From contig CAVVGB010000001.1 in assembly GCA_963747715.1 (NCBI GenBank), forward strand, positions 186,001-250,000: a stretch of DNA of 64,000 nucleotides, written 5' to 3'. The translations under genes were made by a program, and so were the position numbers. Under the pieces are notes generated by a model, which was not told the DNA's origin, did not search any database, and saw only the letters and a list, made by a program, of their open reading frames with translations. Shown piece by piece: positions 1 to 9,144 of the stretch. This DNA is from CAVVGB01 sp963747715. GTDB lineage: Bacteria; Actinomycetota; Thermoleophilia; Gaiellales; Gaiellaceae. The first letter of the stretch is position 1, and every line of letters starts with the position of its first letter.

Positions 1-621
1 GAGGGCGACGAGCAGCGCGCCGCTCACGATCCTGAGCACGGCGTACTGATCGCGTAGCCAGCGAAACGCGGACGCCGCACGGTCGAACCCGATCCCGACG
101 AGAACGAAGGGGACGGCGAGGCCCGCGGAGTAGACGAGCAGGAGCAGCGAGCCCTGGCCGACGGTGCTCGACTCGCTCGCGAGGGCGAGGATCGACGCGA
201 GCACCGGACCGATGCACGGCGCCGCGCAGAGACCGAACGCTCCGCCGAGCAGCGCGCTCGAGCCGCGCCTACGCGCGGCGTCCAGCAGTCCAGGAGCCGC
301 CATGCGCTCGAAGAAGGGAATCGGGAGCAACCCCATGAACGCGAAGCCGAGCGCCACGACGACGATGCCTGCGATCTTGAGGAGAACGTCGCGATCATCG
401 GCGAGCGCCCCACCGGCCACGCCGGCGAGCGCGCCGAGAGCGACGAACACCACGGTGAAGCCCGCGATGAACGGGAGGCTCGCGATCACGACGCGCCGTC
501 CCCCCACTCCCGGCTGCGTCCCGGAGACCGCCGCCAGATAGCCGGGCACGAGCGGCAGCACGCAGGGAGTCACGAAGGAGAGCAGTCCCGCGGCGAACGC
601 GACCGCGATCTTGCTTTCCAT
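1..621 (-). CDS. ccdA: Cytochrome c biogenesis protein CcdA, 3' end outside window
   Basis: CcdA is a membrane thiol transporter that passes electrons from cytoplasmic thioredoxin to outward-facing thiol proteins for cytochrome c maturation. The 207 residues visible begin MESKIAVAFAAGLLSFVTPC and show the family's two cysteine motifs: TPCVLPLVPGYLAAVSG near residues 17-33 and CAAPCIGPVLASIL near 136-149. Hydrophobic helices lie between them. The protein is cut by the left edge of the window, so the last helix or two are missing. It lies downstream of tlpA and ccmH on the same strand, which are its expected partners. A 170-bp repeat separates it from ccmH, so it may not share their transcript. 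Family assignment is firm. Confidence 0.92.
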   Translation of the reverse strand, partial: MESKIAVAFAAGLLSFVTPCVLPLVPGYLAAVSGTQPGVGGRRVVIASLPFIAGFTVVFVALGALAGVAGGALADDRDVLLKIAGIVVVALGFAFMGLLPIPFFERMAAPGLLDAARRRGSSALLGGAFGLCAAPCIGPVLASILALASESSTVGQGSLLLLVYSAGLAVPFVLVGIGFDRAASAFRWLRDQYAVLRIVSGALLVAL

Positions 622-793
622 CTAGTGAGCCACCCGGTGACGATGCTCCCCTCCTGGCGCGCGAAAAGCGAGCCAGGCAAGGACGCAGGGAGCCCGCGTA
701 TTGAATGAAATACGGGGGCGACTGAGGACGCCGCATGGCGACGCTTTGCAGCCGCTCAGGAAGTCGGCCGGCGTTGCCGGGTGGTTCACTTAA
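622..793. repeat. About 170-bp structured intergenic repeat, copy A
   Basis: One of four copies of an unrecognised element. It is bounded by CTAG on the left and TTAA on the right. The ends are imperfect inverted repeats: gtgagccacccgg against the reverse complement of ccgggtggttcac. The core, read on the minus strand, holds ctgcaaagcgtcgcc, gcgtcctcagtcgcc, a small palindrome GTATT-n6-AATAC, and gctccctgcgtccttgcc. The right boundary supplies the TAA stop of ccmH. Confidence 0.75.
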
Positions 794-1254
794 CCCTCGA
801 AGCGGGCGAGCTCCTCGTCCACCCGCCGTTCCAGCTCGGGGTCGAGGGGCCGTCGTCCGTCCACGGACGGGCCGGCGGCGGGGGCGGCGCGGGAGCGGCT
901 CCAACGCCGTGCAAGGAAGGCGACCGCGACGACTGCCGCTAGGCCGCCTGCGATCGGCACGAGCCACGCGAGGAGGTTGAAGCCCCGGGCCGGCGGCGCG
1001 GCGAGAACGCTCTCACCGAATTGCGCGACGAGCTTGTCCTTGATCTCGCTTTTCGTGTCACCGGCTGCGATGCGCTGGCGGACGAAGGCGCGCATGCGCT
1101 CGGCGACGGGAGCGTCCGACATCGCGAGGGTGGTCTTGCACGTCGGACAGACGAGCTCGTCCTCGAGCTCGGCGAGGGTCGGATGCTCCTCGCTCGCGGC
1201 CGCCGTGCCGACTACGGCGAGGGCGACGACGAGAATGAGCGCGATCCGTCTCAT
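790..1254 (-). CDS. ccmH: Cytochrome c maturation protein CcmH/NrfF family
   Basis: CcmH-type proteins reduce or present the apocytochrome c haem-binding cysteines outside the membrane. The 154-residue protein has a signal segment (MRRIALILVVALAVVGTAAA), then LVCPTCKTTLAMSDAPVAE, which carries the CxxC redox pair in the family's usual context. Near residue 100 a membrane helix follows (LLAWLVPIAGGLAAVVAVAFLA), with a short charged tail. The size and the order of signal, CxxC and helix match the family. It overlaps tlpA by four bases (ATGA), so the two are translationally coupled. Its stop codon lies in the right end of the adjacent repeat. Confidence 0.9.
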   Translation of the reverse strand: MRRIALILVVALAVVGTAAASEEHPTLAELEDELVCPTCKTTLAMSDAPVAERMRAFVRQRIAAGDTKSEIKDKLVAQFGESVLAAPPARGFNLLAWLVPIAGGLAAVVAVAFLARRWSRSRAAPAAGPSVDGRRPLDPELERRVDEELARFEG

Positions 1255-1814
1255 GCGCTCGACTCGAGCGCGAGCTCGATGTTGCGGTCGAGCTGCTCTG
1301 CGGTAACGGGCCCCTGTACGCGCTCGCCGACGAGCCGGCCGCTCTTGTCGACGAAGTAGGTCTCGGGAAATCCGGTGACGCCGTAGCGCCCGAGCGTCGA
1401 GCCGCGGCCGTCATACACGTGCGGGTACGTCGTCTCGTAGCGCTCGATGAAGCGACGCGCGTCGGTCTGGAAGTCCTGCGCGTCCACCCCCACCACGAGG
1501 ACGCCACGGTCGCGCCACCGCTGCCATGCATCCTCGAGGATGTCCGCTTCGTCCTTGCACGGCAGGCACCAGGACGCCCAGAAGTTGACGACGACGACGC
1601 GGCGACCCTCTTCCTCCGAGAGGCGGAGGGTGCCCTCATCGTCAAGGCGCTCGAGGTCGAAATCAGGTGCCACCGGCGTCCCGCCGGAGGCGAGCTCAGC
1701 TGCGACGCCGCCCGTGGTCTCTTCCCTGGTCACCTGCCAGCCGAGAAGGGCGATGAGAAGAGCGATCACCGAGACGGCAGCCGCCTGCAGGGCAATCTTC
1801 GCGCGGCGCGCCAT
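1251..1814 (-). CDS. tlpA: TlpA/ResA-type thiol-disulfide oxidoreductase
   Basis: A membrane-anchored thioredoxin-like protein, probably the reductant for CcmH or apocytochrome c outside the cell. Residues 8-26 form an N-terminal anchor (LQAAAVSVIALLIALLGW). The thioredoxin fold follows, with VVVNFWASWCLPCKDEADI holding the WCxPC active site and GVTGFPETYFVD holding the cis-proline. Length is 187 aa, usual for the family. It is the first gene of the tlpA-ccmH pair, with an ATGA overlap. Redox partner identity is inferred from the neighbours ccmH and ccdA. Confidence 0.9.
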   Translation of the reverse strand: MARRAKIALQAAAVSVIALLIALLGWQVTREETTGGVAAELASGGTPVAPDFDLERLDDEGTLRLSEEEGRRVVVVNFWASWCLPCKDEADILEDAWQRWRDRGVLVVGVDAQDFQTDARRFIERYETTYPHVYDGRGSTLGRYGVTGFPETYFVDKSGRLVGERVQGPVTAEQLDRNIELALESSA

Positions 1815-1842
1815 GACTCCGCGCCAAGTCTACCCCCCGTGA

Positions 1843-2877
1843 CTACGCGCGAACGATGAAGACGTGCGTTCCGACGCGGACGCGCTCGAAGAGCCATTCC
1901 GCCTCGGGGATCCGCATGCGGATGCACCCGTGCGAGGCCGAGTAGCCGATCGAATAGGCGCTCGGGGTGCCGTGGATGCCGACGCCGCCGACGGACAGGC
2001 CCATCCAGCGCGTGCCGAGCGGGTTGTTGATGCCCGGCGGAACCGGGCTCGCGCCGGCCGCCCAGGAGGCCGACGGCGGGTACCACCACGGCCAGCGCAC
2101 CTTCGAGACCATGCGGAAGTGTCCGATCGGCGTGGGGTACGCGGCCATGCCCGTCGCGACCCCGAACGACGCCCGGAACGTCATGACGTTGTAGAGGTAC
2201 AAGCGGTGCGAGTCGCGCCGGACGACGACGACCGGGCCGAAGTTGCGCCGCGTGACCGTCTGCTTCACGACTTCGGTGGGAAGCGTGATGGGACCCCGCC
2301 CGTGTGCCTTGAGGGCGGCCCGGACGAGCGTTCGGGTCTCGCCCTGCATGACCCTGCGGCCCGGCCTGCCCTTGCTGACGAAGGGGCGGAGGCTCTTCAG
2401 GCGGACGGTCGAATTGACCGCCGGCCTGTACGTCTCCCTCGCGCGCCGCGAGACGTAGAGCCTCAGCGCGTCTCGGTTGACGTTCACCGGCAGCGTCAGG
2501 CTGCCGAGGGGAGCGGCGGCAAGCGCCTGGGTCACGGCGGCTGAGATGTCGGTACTGCCGCCGAGGCGGGCCGCTGACGGCGTCCACACGCGGCTGCCCA
2601 GCGTGAGAGCGAACGGCCGCCTCCAAAAGTCGGTCAGGGCCGCGGCGGCCTCCTCTGCGGTCATGCCGCCGACTGCCACGCCCGCGACCGTCACGCCGTC
2701 GGCGATCTTCGGTGGGTCAGGCGGCGGAGGCGGAGGGGTCGTGGCCGTCGTCGGCGCGGTCGTGGTGACGTCCGTGCTCGTGCCCGTCGTGGTGCCGTCC
2801 TGGGCATAGGCGGACGCGGCGCCGATCGCCATCGCCAGCAGGCAGACCCCGATCACTCTCCACACCTTGAGCCTCAC
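1843..2877 (-). CDS. Secreted L,D-transpeptidase (YkuD) with PG-binding-like domain
   Basis: L,D-transpeptidases make 3-3 crosslinks in peptidoglycan or attach proteins to it. The protein has a signal peptide (VIGVCLLAMAIGAASAYA), a Thr/Pro-rich linker, and a domain near residues 60-190 like the peptidoglycan-binding region often found before YkuD. The YkuD catalytic domain is at the C-terminus. It shows GVGIHGTPSAYSIGYSASHG followed by CIRM, the HxxG...SHGCIRM signature with the catalytic cysteine. I chose the GTG at 2,877 because a purine-rich aaggtggg lies just upstream and the signal peptide then begins normally. A TTG at 2,895 is the alternative. Confidence 0.88.
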   Translation of the reverse strand: MRLKVWRVIGVCLLAMAIGAASAYAQDGTTTGTSTDVTTTAPTTATTPPPPPPDPPKIADGVTVAGVAVGGMTAEEAAAALTDFWRRPFALTLGSRVWTPSAARLGGSTDISAAVTQALAAAPLGSLTLPVNVNRDALRLYVSRRARETYRPAVNSTVRLKSLRPFVSKGRPGRRVMQGETRTLVRAALKAHGRGPITLPTEVVKQTVTRRNFGPVVVVRRDSHRLYLYNVMTFRASFGVATGMAAYPTPIGHFRMVSKVRWPWWYPPSASWAAGASPVPPGINNPLGTRWMGLSVGGVGIHGTPSAYSIGYSASHGCIRMRIPEAEWLFERVRVGTHVFIVRA

Positions 2878-2950
2878 ATTCCCACCTTCGTGCAATTAGA
2901 CGCAGACCCGAGCGGAATCGTTCGCGATCGTCCGGACGGATCCTCCGCGA

Positions 2951-4510
2951 TCAGGGACGCGTAGGCAAGAGCTGCTCGTCCAGTTCTCCGCCACCGGCTA
3001 TGTGCTCGATGATCATCCGGTCCGTGAGCCATTCGACCGGGGCGTGGTCGTCGGTCAGCGGGTCACGGGTGCCCCGGACCTCCTCCAGCCCGCCCTGGAA
3101 GAGCGGGACGAGCGACCCGACCGCGTCCGGCACCTCCTCGGCCCGCTCTGTCAGGTCGGCCCGCTCGGCCGGGACTCGAAACCCGAGCATGAGCTCGTTG
3201 AACCGGAGCGGCTTCCACCGCCAGGCCTGCGGGTAGGCGGCGAGGACGCTGCTCCCGATCGCCTCCGACAGCCGCTGGTCTCCCGGCACGGCCGCGACGT
3301 TTAGGGCCAGCACGCCGTCGGCGGCCAGCCGGTCGCGCGTGAGCTCGAAGAACTCGCGCGTTGCGAGGTAGAACGGAATATAGGGCTGACGGTAGGCGTC
3401 TACGACGATGACGTCGTAGCGCTCGTCGGTCTGCTCGAGGTACGGCCGGCCGTCGGCCGTGATCACTCGAAGATTCGGGTTGTCGTCGACGCCGAGAAAG
3501 CGCCGGCCGGCTTCGCTCACCTTCGGGTCGATCTCGACGCCGTCGATGGCGACGTCCGGGTAGAGCTCGCCAAAGGCGCGCGCGATCGTCCCGCCGGCGT
3601 TGCCGATGACGAGCATCCGCTCGACGGGCCTCCCGAGCAGCGGAGGAACGAGCAAGAACATGTCCCATTCACCGCCGGTCAGCACGGAGCTCGGGTACCA
3701 GACCGAGTGCACCGCCACGCCTTCGTTGAGCTTGAGGGCCCGAGAACCGTCCGAGCGTTCGACGACCTGGATGTACTGGTACGTCGACTCGGTCTCGTAG
3801 AGGAGACCGTCGGCCGCCTTGATCGTCCCGACCGGAACGAAGAGAAGCGCGGCGACCGCGACGGTCAGAAGCTGCCAGAGCGGGCCGAGCAACAGCGCGC
3901 CTGCGAAGACGAGGAGCGCGGCGGCCCCGAGCATCGTCCTCTGCGTGCCGATGAGCGGGATCGTCACGATGGCGGAAAGGAACGTCCCCACGATGCTTCC
4001 GACCGTGGAGAGGGCGTACAGCCGGCCGGCGACAGTGCCCGCCTCGCCCACGTCGCTCAGCGCGAGCCGGATCGCAAAGGGCGCGACGGCACCGAGGAGC
4101 GTCACCGGGATGGCGAAGAGGGCGAGCGCCGCGAAGAAGGATCCCACCGCGGCACCGACGGACACGGCATCGAGCCCGCGCACGGTCAGGTCGAGAATCG
4201 GGCGCGCGACGAACGGCGTCAGGGCGATCATGAGCGCGCCGACGATCACGATCAGCCCGAGCAGGCGTGGGTTCGGCCAGCGGTCCGCGACCTTGCCGCC
4301 GAGCCAGTAGCCGAGCGACAAATAGACGAGGATGAGCCCGATGATGTTGGCCCACACGATCGTCGAGCTCCCGAAGTAGGGCGCGAGCAGCCGCGACGCC
4401 GCGATCTCGGTCGCGAGCGTTCCTGCTCCCGCCGTGAAGACGACCACGCCGAGCCGTCCGCGACCGACGAGCGCGGTCGCGGGAGCCGCGGGAGTGAGAG
4501 CCTCGACCAC
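2951..4510 (-). CDS. Membrane-anchored spermidine synthase-like (fused-type SpeE) protein
   Basis: The N-terminal half (about residues 15-235) has a series of hydrophobic helices, beginning GVVVFTAGAGTLATEIAASR and including WANIIGLILVYLSLGYWLGG. The C-terminal half is a spermidine-synthase-type methyltransferase fold. It shows a glycine loop (VIGNAGGTIARAFGELYP), an acidic SAM-ribose residue in GVEIDPKV, and DVIVVDAYRQPYIPFYLATR. Such transporter-like SpeE fusions are common in actinobacteria, but their substrate is usually unproven, so polyamine synthesis is only one possibility. The GTG at 4,510 lies just after the stop of the PP2C gene, so the two are probably co-transcribed. Confidence 0.8.
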   Translation of the reverse strand: MVEALTPAAPATALVGRGRLGVVVFTAGAGTLATEIAASRLLAPYFGSSTIVWANIIGLILVYLSLGYWLGGKVADRWPNPRLLGLIVIVGALMIALTPFVARPILDLTVRGLDAVSVGAAVGSFFAALALFAIPVTLLGAVAPFAIRLALSDVGEAGTVAGRLYALSTVGSIVGTFLSAIVTIPLIGTQRTMLGAAALLVFAGALLLGPLWQLLTVAVAALLFVPVGTIKAADGLLYETESTYQYIQVVERSDGSRALKLNEGVAVHSVWYPSSVLTGGEWDMFLLVPPLLGRPVERMLVIGNAGGTIARAFGELYPDVAIDGVEIDPKVSEAGRRFLGVDDNPNLRVITADGRPYLEQTDERYDVIVVDAYRQPYIPFYLATREFFELTRDRLAADGVLALNVAAVPGDQRLSEAIGSSVLAAYPQAWRWKPLRFNELMLGFRVPAERADLTERAEEVPDAVGSLVPLFQGGLEEVRGTRDPLTDDHAPVEWLTDRMIIEHIAGGGELDEQLLPTRP

Positions 4511-4521
4511 CGCGGGCGTGC

Positions 4522-7271
4522 CTACGACTCGGTCGCCGCCAGCTTGAGACAGACGATCGCGCAGTCGTCGTCGAGCTCGCCGCCCGCGAATGTGCGGCAG
4601 TCGATGAGGATCGCCTCCGCGAGCGCCTGTGCATCGAGCTTGCGGTGCTTGCGGAGCGCCTTGTCCAGTCGCTCCTCGCCGTACAGCTCGCCGTCGCGGC
4701 GCGCCTCGATGACGCCGTCCGTGTACAGGACGACGGTGGAACCGGGCGCGAGCTCGACCTTCTCGGTCGCGTACTTCTGGTTCGGCTCGATCCCCAGCGC
4801 AAGGCCTCGGGCGTCGAGCGCAGAGACCTTGCCGCCGGGCGAAATGATGCGCGGCGCCGGATGGCCGGCGCTCGCGCACGCGATCTTGCGCTCGAGGGGA
4901 TCGACGAGCAGGTAGAGCATCGTGATGAACTTGCCGGCCCCGATCTCGTCGACGATGACCTCGTTGGCGTTCGCGAGGAAAGGCGACGGGTCGGGCCACT
5001 TGCGGGCGAGCGCGCGGAAGCTGAACTTCGCCATCGCCATGTCGGCGGCCGCCTCGATTCCCTTTCCGGTCACGTCGCCGAGGAACACAGCCAGCCGTCC
5101 CCCTCGAGCGAAAGAAAGTCGTAGACGTCACCGCCCACGTCCACGCGCGCGGATGACTCGTACAGGTGCCCGACGTCAAGCCCTTCGACGTGCGGCAGCT
5201 GGTGCGGCAGCAGCGTCCGCTGCATGGTCTCGGAGAAGTCCTTCTCGTGCTGGTAGAGCCGCGCGTTGTCGATGGCAAGCGCAGCCTGCGAGGCGACGAA
5301 CATGGCCGAGTCGACGTCGTCCTGGCTCAGCGGCCTCCCGGGATCCACCGACAGGAGACTCAGCGTGCCGAGGATCTCGCCGGGCTTGGCCATCGGTATG
5401 ACGGCTGCGGTCGAACCCTTGAGAAGGAACGGCTCCAGCAAGCGGTGGATGTCGCTCTCGGTCGCCACGCCCGGGGTGAGCATGACCGGGCTGCCGGTGC
5501 GGAGCAGCCGCCGGGTGAGCGGCGCGCCCATCGGCTGCGGACGATTGAAGATCGCGCTCGCGGCGTCGTGAAACTTGGGGTCCGCCACGTGGATCGCACG
5601 CGTCTCGAGGAGATCGCCCCGCTCGCTCGGCAGCCGGATGGCGGCGGCGTCGATCTCGAAAAGCTCGACCATCGTCTTCGTTACCGCTTCGAGCGTCGCC
5701 TCGAGCGAGAGGCTCTCGGAGAAGGAACGCGAGATCTCGTACAGCCCGCGCAACTGGCGCCCCGTCTGGCGCTCCGATTGGAGCGTGCGCTCGAGCACCT
5801 CGCCGAGCTCCTTGGAGCGCTCGTGCAGGCGAGCGTTCTGCACGGCGACGGCGAGCTGGCTCGAGAGCGCGATCAGAAGCCCCTCCTCTCCTTCGCGGTA
5901 GGCCCTCGGGCGCTTCTTGAAGACGGCGAGCGCGCCGATCACCTCGTCGCGGACGACGAGCGGCACGAGGATCGCGCGGCTGATCCCGCTGTCCTCGAGG
6001 ATCCCGTCGAGCCCTTGCAGGCGCGGATCCCGGCGCATGTTCTCGATGAAGAGGAAACCCCTGCTTCGATAGGGGCCGAGGGCGATCTCGAGCAGGCGCT
6101 CCGCCAGCTCGGTGTGTGCGCCGACGAGGCCGCGCGAGGCGGCCGCGGTGAGGCGTTCGCCCTCGCGCAGGTAGACGGCCACGTGGCCGCTGTTCGTGAG
6201 CTCCGCGATGCGCTCGACCGCGGTGTCGAGCGTGTGTGCAAGCGAGAGCCTCGCGATCGCCTGGCTGACGACGCCGATGACGGTTTGCGAGCGCGTGAGC
6301 GCGACGGTGATGAGACCGACGCGGCGGCTCCGTCGAAGAGCGAGAGCCGCCCGTGCGATGAATGGCGAGAGCACGTCGAGCTCTTCCTCCGACGGCGCGC
6401 CCGCGGCGAAGTAGAGCTGCACGGCTCCCGCCGGCGGTTCGCCGAGCGGGATCGTCGCGAAGGGGCCCGCGAGCTCCACGCGGCGCTCGCGTACCGCTCG
6501 ACCCACATGTTCCGTTGCAGCCGCCGCACCGGAAAGCTCTCCGTTCCCGTGCCGAACGAGCAGTGAGGGCGCCGCATCCGTCTCGACCCGCCAGAGCGCG
6601 GCGCTCGTTGCGCCCGTGAGCTCGACTGCGAGACGGACGATCTGCTCGGCCGTCTCGGCCTCGTCGGCGCCGGCGGCAAGGGCATCGCCGATGAGCTCGA
6701 GCGCTGCCGACCTCTCGTCGGCCCGGTCACCGAGATCGGCGCTCGCAAAGCGCACGGCAATGCCGAGGTGCGCGGCGGCGAGGCGGCCGAGCATCCGCTC
6801 CCGCGCCGTGTAACGAGGACCCGCGCGCAGGAGCTCGAGCGTCGCCGCGGGCGCGCCGTCGAGGACGATGGGAAAAACGAGTGCGGCATCGGCGTGCACC
6901 CGCGCAGCGGCCCGCCGGAGAGGAACGGCCAGCGCAGGATCGTCGGCAGGGCTCTCGACGTCGAGCTCGCCGGAAGGCACGGCGTCGAGCGGCAGGCGGG
7001 AGCCTTCCAGCTCCGCGGTGACGGCGGCGGTGGCGGTGTGGACGACCCGCGCGGTCAGCTCGCCGTCGCGCGGGCCGCGGGTCCGGATGATGGCCGCGTC
7101 GCTCGCGGTCGCGGCCGCGGCGGCGGCGGCCAGGCGATCGAGCGCCTCACGGCCCGGGCGATCCCCAAGGAGGCTGGCGATCACGCCCGCGAACGACTCG
7201 AGCGCGTCCTCCTCTTCGTCCAACATGGGCGCCACGGCGGCCACACGGTCGTTGTCGACAGCCTTTGCCAC
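4522..7271 (-). CDS. Multi-GAF sensor with C-terminal PP2C (SpoIIE-type) phosphatase, one frameshift
   Basis: The predicted protein is about 915 aa. After an N-terminal sensory region with GAF-like segments, one GAF domain lies near residues 350-500 (around SLAHTLDTAVERIAELTNSG). Another is near 560-720 (SLSLEATLEAVTKTMVELFE). The RsbU/SpoIIE-type PP2C phosphatase is C-terminal, with RVDVGGDVYDFL and VFLGDVTGKGIEAAADMAMA as the metal-binding motifs and YTDGVIEARR near the end. Such proteins dephosphorylate anti-sigma-factor antagonists, but no partner gene is adjacent. The frame breaks near 5,085-5,092 inside the phosphatase, by one missing or two extra bases, probably error. The GTG at 7,271 lies nine bases from the divergent start at 7,281, so the true start may be further in, for example at 7,226. 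Confidence 0.8.
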
Positions 7272-7280
7272 GCCTGAATT

Positions 7281-7532
7281 ATGGAAGAATCGAGGGCCAT
7301 CCCCGCCCCGGCCCCACATAGAGCGCGCGACGACGAGCCGTCGCTGGACCGATTCGAGGGCCAGCGCGCGGTTGCGCGTGCCCGTGCCCGCCGGCGCGCC
7401 CGCGAAGAACACCAGCTGGAGCTCCGTCGCGCCCGGATCCGCTTCGCCGCCCTCCTCGGCGGGCTCGTCTTCTTGGCGCTCTTCATTTCCTTGTCGATCT
7501 GGGAGAAGATCCAGGCGGTCTTCGGCTTGTGA
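7281..7532 (+). CDS. Small basic protein with C-terminal membrane helix
   Basis: An 83-residue protein of unknown function. The first 50 residues are strongly charged (RARARRRAREEHQLELRRA). A single helix follows (FAALLGGLVFLALFISLSIW) and the protein ends soon after. It overlaps the next gene by four bases (GTGA), suggesting a two-gene operon of membrane proteins divergent from the GAF/PP2C gene. I recognise no family. The first ATG is used, but it lies very close to the divergent start. Confidence 0.6.
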   Translation: MEESRAIPAPAPHRARDDEPSLDRFEGQRAVARARARRRAREEHQLELRRARIRFAALLGGLVFLALFISLSIWEKIQAVFGL

Positions 7533-7993
7533 CCGAGCCTCGGCTCGACGTGCGGGCTCGCCAGCGACTTGCGGGCGCATCCTTCAAGAACACGGGCGAG
7601 GGGCTCGCGTGGCTCGGGGGCCTCGTCCTCGCGCTCAGCTCCTTCATGGGCTGGTACTCGGTCTCGATCGGCAGCTTCGCCAGCGACGAGGCTTCGCTCT
7701 CGCTGCTCGGCTGGCACAGCGGCGTGCTCGGCAAGCTCGTCTTCTTCATCGGTCTCGCCGTGCTCGCGTTGCTGACCCTGCGCGCGACCGGCTACGAGCT
7801 GCCGCCGAGCATCCCGAGCGGCATGGTGATCGCGGGGCTCGGCGCGCTCGGCACCGTGTTCGTGCTCGTGCGTCTCATCGACCTTCCCGACGACTACTCG
7901 CCGATCGGGCGCGCCATCGGTCTCTGGATCAGCTTGGTGGCGGCGCTGCTTCTGGTTGCCGCGGGACTGCTGAAGTCCGCCGACGAAATCTGA
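7529..7993 (+). CDS. Integral membrane protein of unknown function
   Basis: A 154-residue protein with four hydrophobic helices: about 28-48 (AWLGGLVLALSSFMGWYSV), 68-88 (LGKLVFFIGLAVLALLTLRA), 98-118 (GMVIAGLGALGTVFVLVRLI) and 128-150. It starts with GTG overlapping the stop of the preceding small gene. Its last 65 bases overlap, in opposite orientation, the end of the PAP2 gene. No family recognised. The four-helix layout with a GWY motif resembles many small uncharacterised actinobacterial membrane proteins. Confidence 0.65.
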   Translation: MTEPRLDVRARQRLAGASFKNTGEGLAWLGGLVLALSSFMGWYSVSIGSFASDEASLSLLGWHSGVLGKLVFFIGLAVLALLTLRATGYELPPSIPSGMVIAGLGALGTVFVLVRLIDLPDDYSPIGRAIGLWISLVAALLLVAAGLLKSADEI

Positions 7994-8459
7994 GCGCGGC
8001 GAGCGCCGCGAGCGAGACGGCCGCGCCGATCGCAGCGCCGGCCAGCACGTCGAAGGGGTAGTGCACCCCGAGGTACACGCGCGAGTACGAGGTGGCGGTA
8101 GCGAGCACGAGGAAGTAGGGCAGCCCCGGGCGGTACACGGCTCCGAGCACAACGGCCCCCGCGAAGCTCGTTGCCGCATGGCCCGAGGGGAGCGAGCTAC
8201 CGAGAGTTCCGCCCAGCAGCGGGTCGACGTCGGGGTGAGTCTCGAACGGACGCGGGCGGTCGAAGATCGGCTTGAGCCCCATCGTGATGAGGTCGGCCGT
8301 CCACACGCATGCGGCCGTGAGGGCGGTCGTCGTCAGGATCGGCAGACGCGCCAGGATCGACACGGAGACGGCGAGCGCGATCCAGACGAGGCCGGCGTAG
8401 CCGACCACGGACAGCGCGATGAACACGGGATCGAGCCAGCCCGCGCGGTGGTCCACCAC
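7929..8459 (-). CDS. PAP2-family membrane phosphatase
   Basis: A type 2 phosphatidic acid phosphatase, acting on lipid or polyprenyl phosphates at the outer membrane face. All three catalytic motifs are visible: KPIFDRPRP (motif 1), LPSGHAATSFAG (motif 2, with the acid-base histidine) and SRVYLGVHYPFD (motif 3, with the nucleophile histidine). Five or six helices surround them. An in-frame TAG lies about 30 bases upstream of the GTG used, so the start cannot be much earlier. The tail overlaps the convergent membrane gene. Undecaprenyl diphosphate recycling is a likely role but is not shown. Confidence 0.87.
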   Translation of the reverse strand: MVDHRAGWLDPVFIALSVVGYAGLVWIALAVSVSILARLPILTTTALTAACVWTADLITMGLKPIFDRPRPFETHPDVDPLLGGTLGSSLPSGHAATSFAGAVVLGAVYRPGLPYFLVLATATSYSRVYLGVHYPFDVLAGAAIGAAVSLAALAALRFRRRTSAVPRQPEAAPPPS

Positions 8460-8493
8460 CCAGAGGAAGGCGTCCGTGTCTACGGACTAGAAG

Positions 8494-9102
8494 TTACGCG
8501 CGGAGCAGCTGCTTCGTCGACCGGATCAGCTGCTGGGGGTCGAATGGCTTGCCCAAGAAGGCCTGCGCGCCACCTTCCGTCGCCCTCTCGGCCGTGTGCT
8601 CGTCCACTTTCCCGCTGAACATGATCACCGGGATCGAATCGACGCCGTGGCGCTCGCGCACGCGGCTCAGCATCTCCCAGCCGTCGACCTCCGGCATCAT
8701 CACGTCGAGCAGGATGAGGTCGGGCGGCTCCTCGTCGAGCGCCGCGAGGCCCTCGGACGCGTTGCCGGCTTCACGGACCGTGTAGCCGTCCATCTCGAGG
8801 TTCACGCGGACGAACTCGCGTAGGCGCGCATCATCGTCGACGATGAGGATGACGGGGCCGCTGCGAGCCCCGGTCGAAGGCGTGCCGCGCGAGTTCGAGA
8901 GGAACGCGTCGAGGTCGCCGCGCCGGAAGCGGCGGTGTCCTCCAGGCGTGTAGAAAGCAGGCAAGCGACCGGTGTCGGACCACTTCCGGATCGTGCTCTG
9001 GGCGACGCCGAGATACTCGGCGGCCTGCCCGAGCGTCAGCCAGTCGAGGCCGCCGCCGGCGGGTCGTTCGCCCTTACGGGTGCGGGTACTCTCGTCGGCC
9101 AC
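8494..9102 (-). CDS. Excisionase-type HTH fused to response-regulator receiver domain
   Basis: A 202-residue regulator with inverted architecture. Residues 19-68 form a MerR/excisionase-type winged helix (LTLGQAAEYLGVAQSTIRKW, then GHRRFRRGDLDAFL). Residues about 82-200 are a CheY-like receiver with the acidic pair in LIVDDD, the phospho-acceptor aspartate in LILLDVMMPEVDGWEM and the lysine in FLGKPFD. DNA-binding domains normally follow the receiver, so the order here is unusual. No histidine kinase gene is adjacent. It is probably a phosphorylation-controlled DNA-binding protein; its targets are unknown. Confidence 0.85.
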   Translation of the reverse strand: MADESTRTRKGERPAGGGLDWLTLGQAAEYLGVAQSTIRKWSDTGRLPAFYTPGGHRRFRRGDLDAFLSNSRGTPSTGARSGPVILIVDDDARLREFVRVNLEMDGYTVREAGNASEGLAALDEEPPDLILLDVMMPEVDGWEMLSRVRERHGVDSIPVIMFSGKVDEHTAERATEGGAQAFLGKPFDPQQLIRSTKQLLRA

Positions 9103-9144
9103 AGGGGAAGAAAACTAACAAAGGTTGACCTATTCTTCCGGATT

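Noticed and set aside
164..541. Long plus-strand reading frames opposite ccdA, and similar antisense frames across the window
   Set aside because: They are by-products of high third-position GC: no conserved motifs, low-complexity Arg/Ala/Pro composition, and a clear gene on the other strand.
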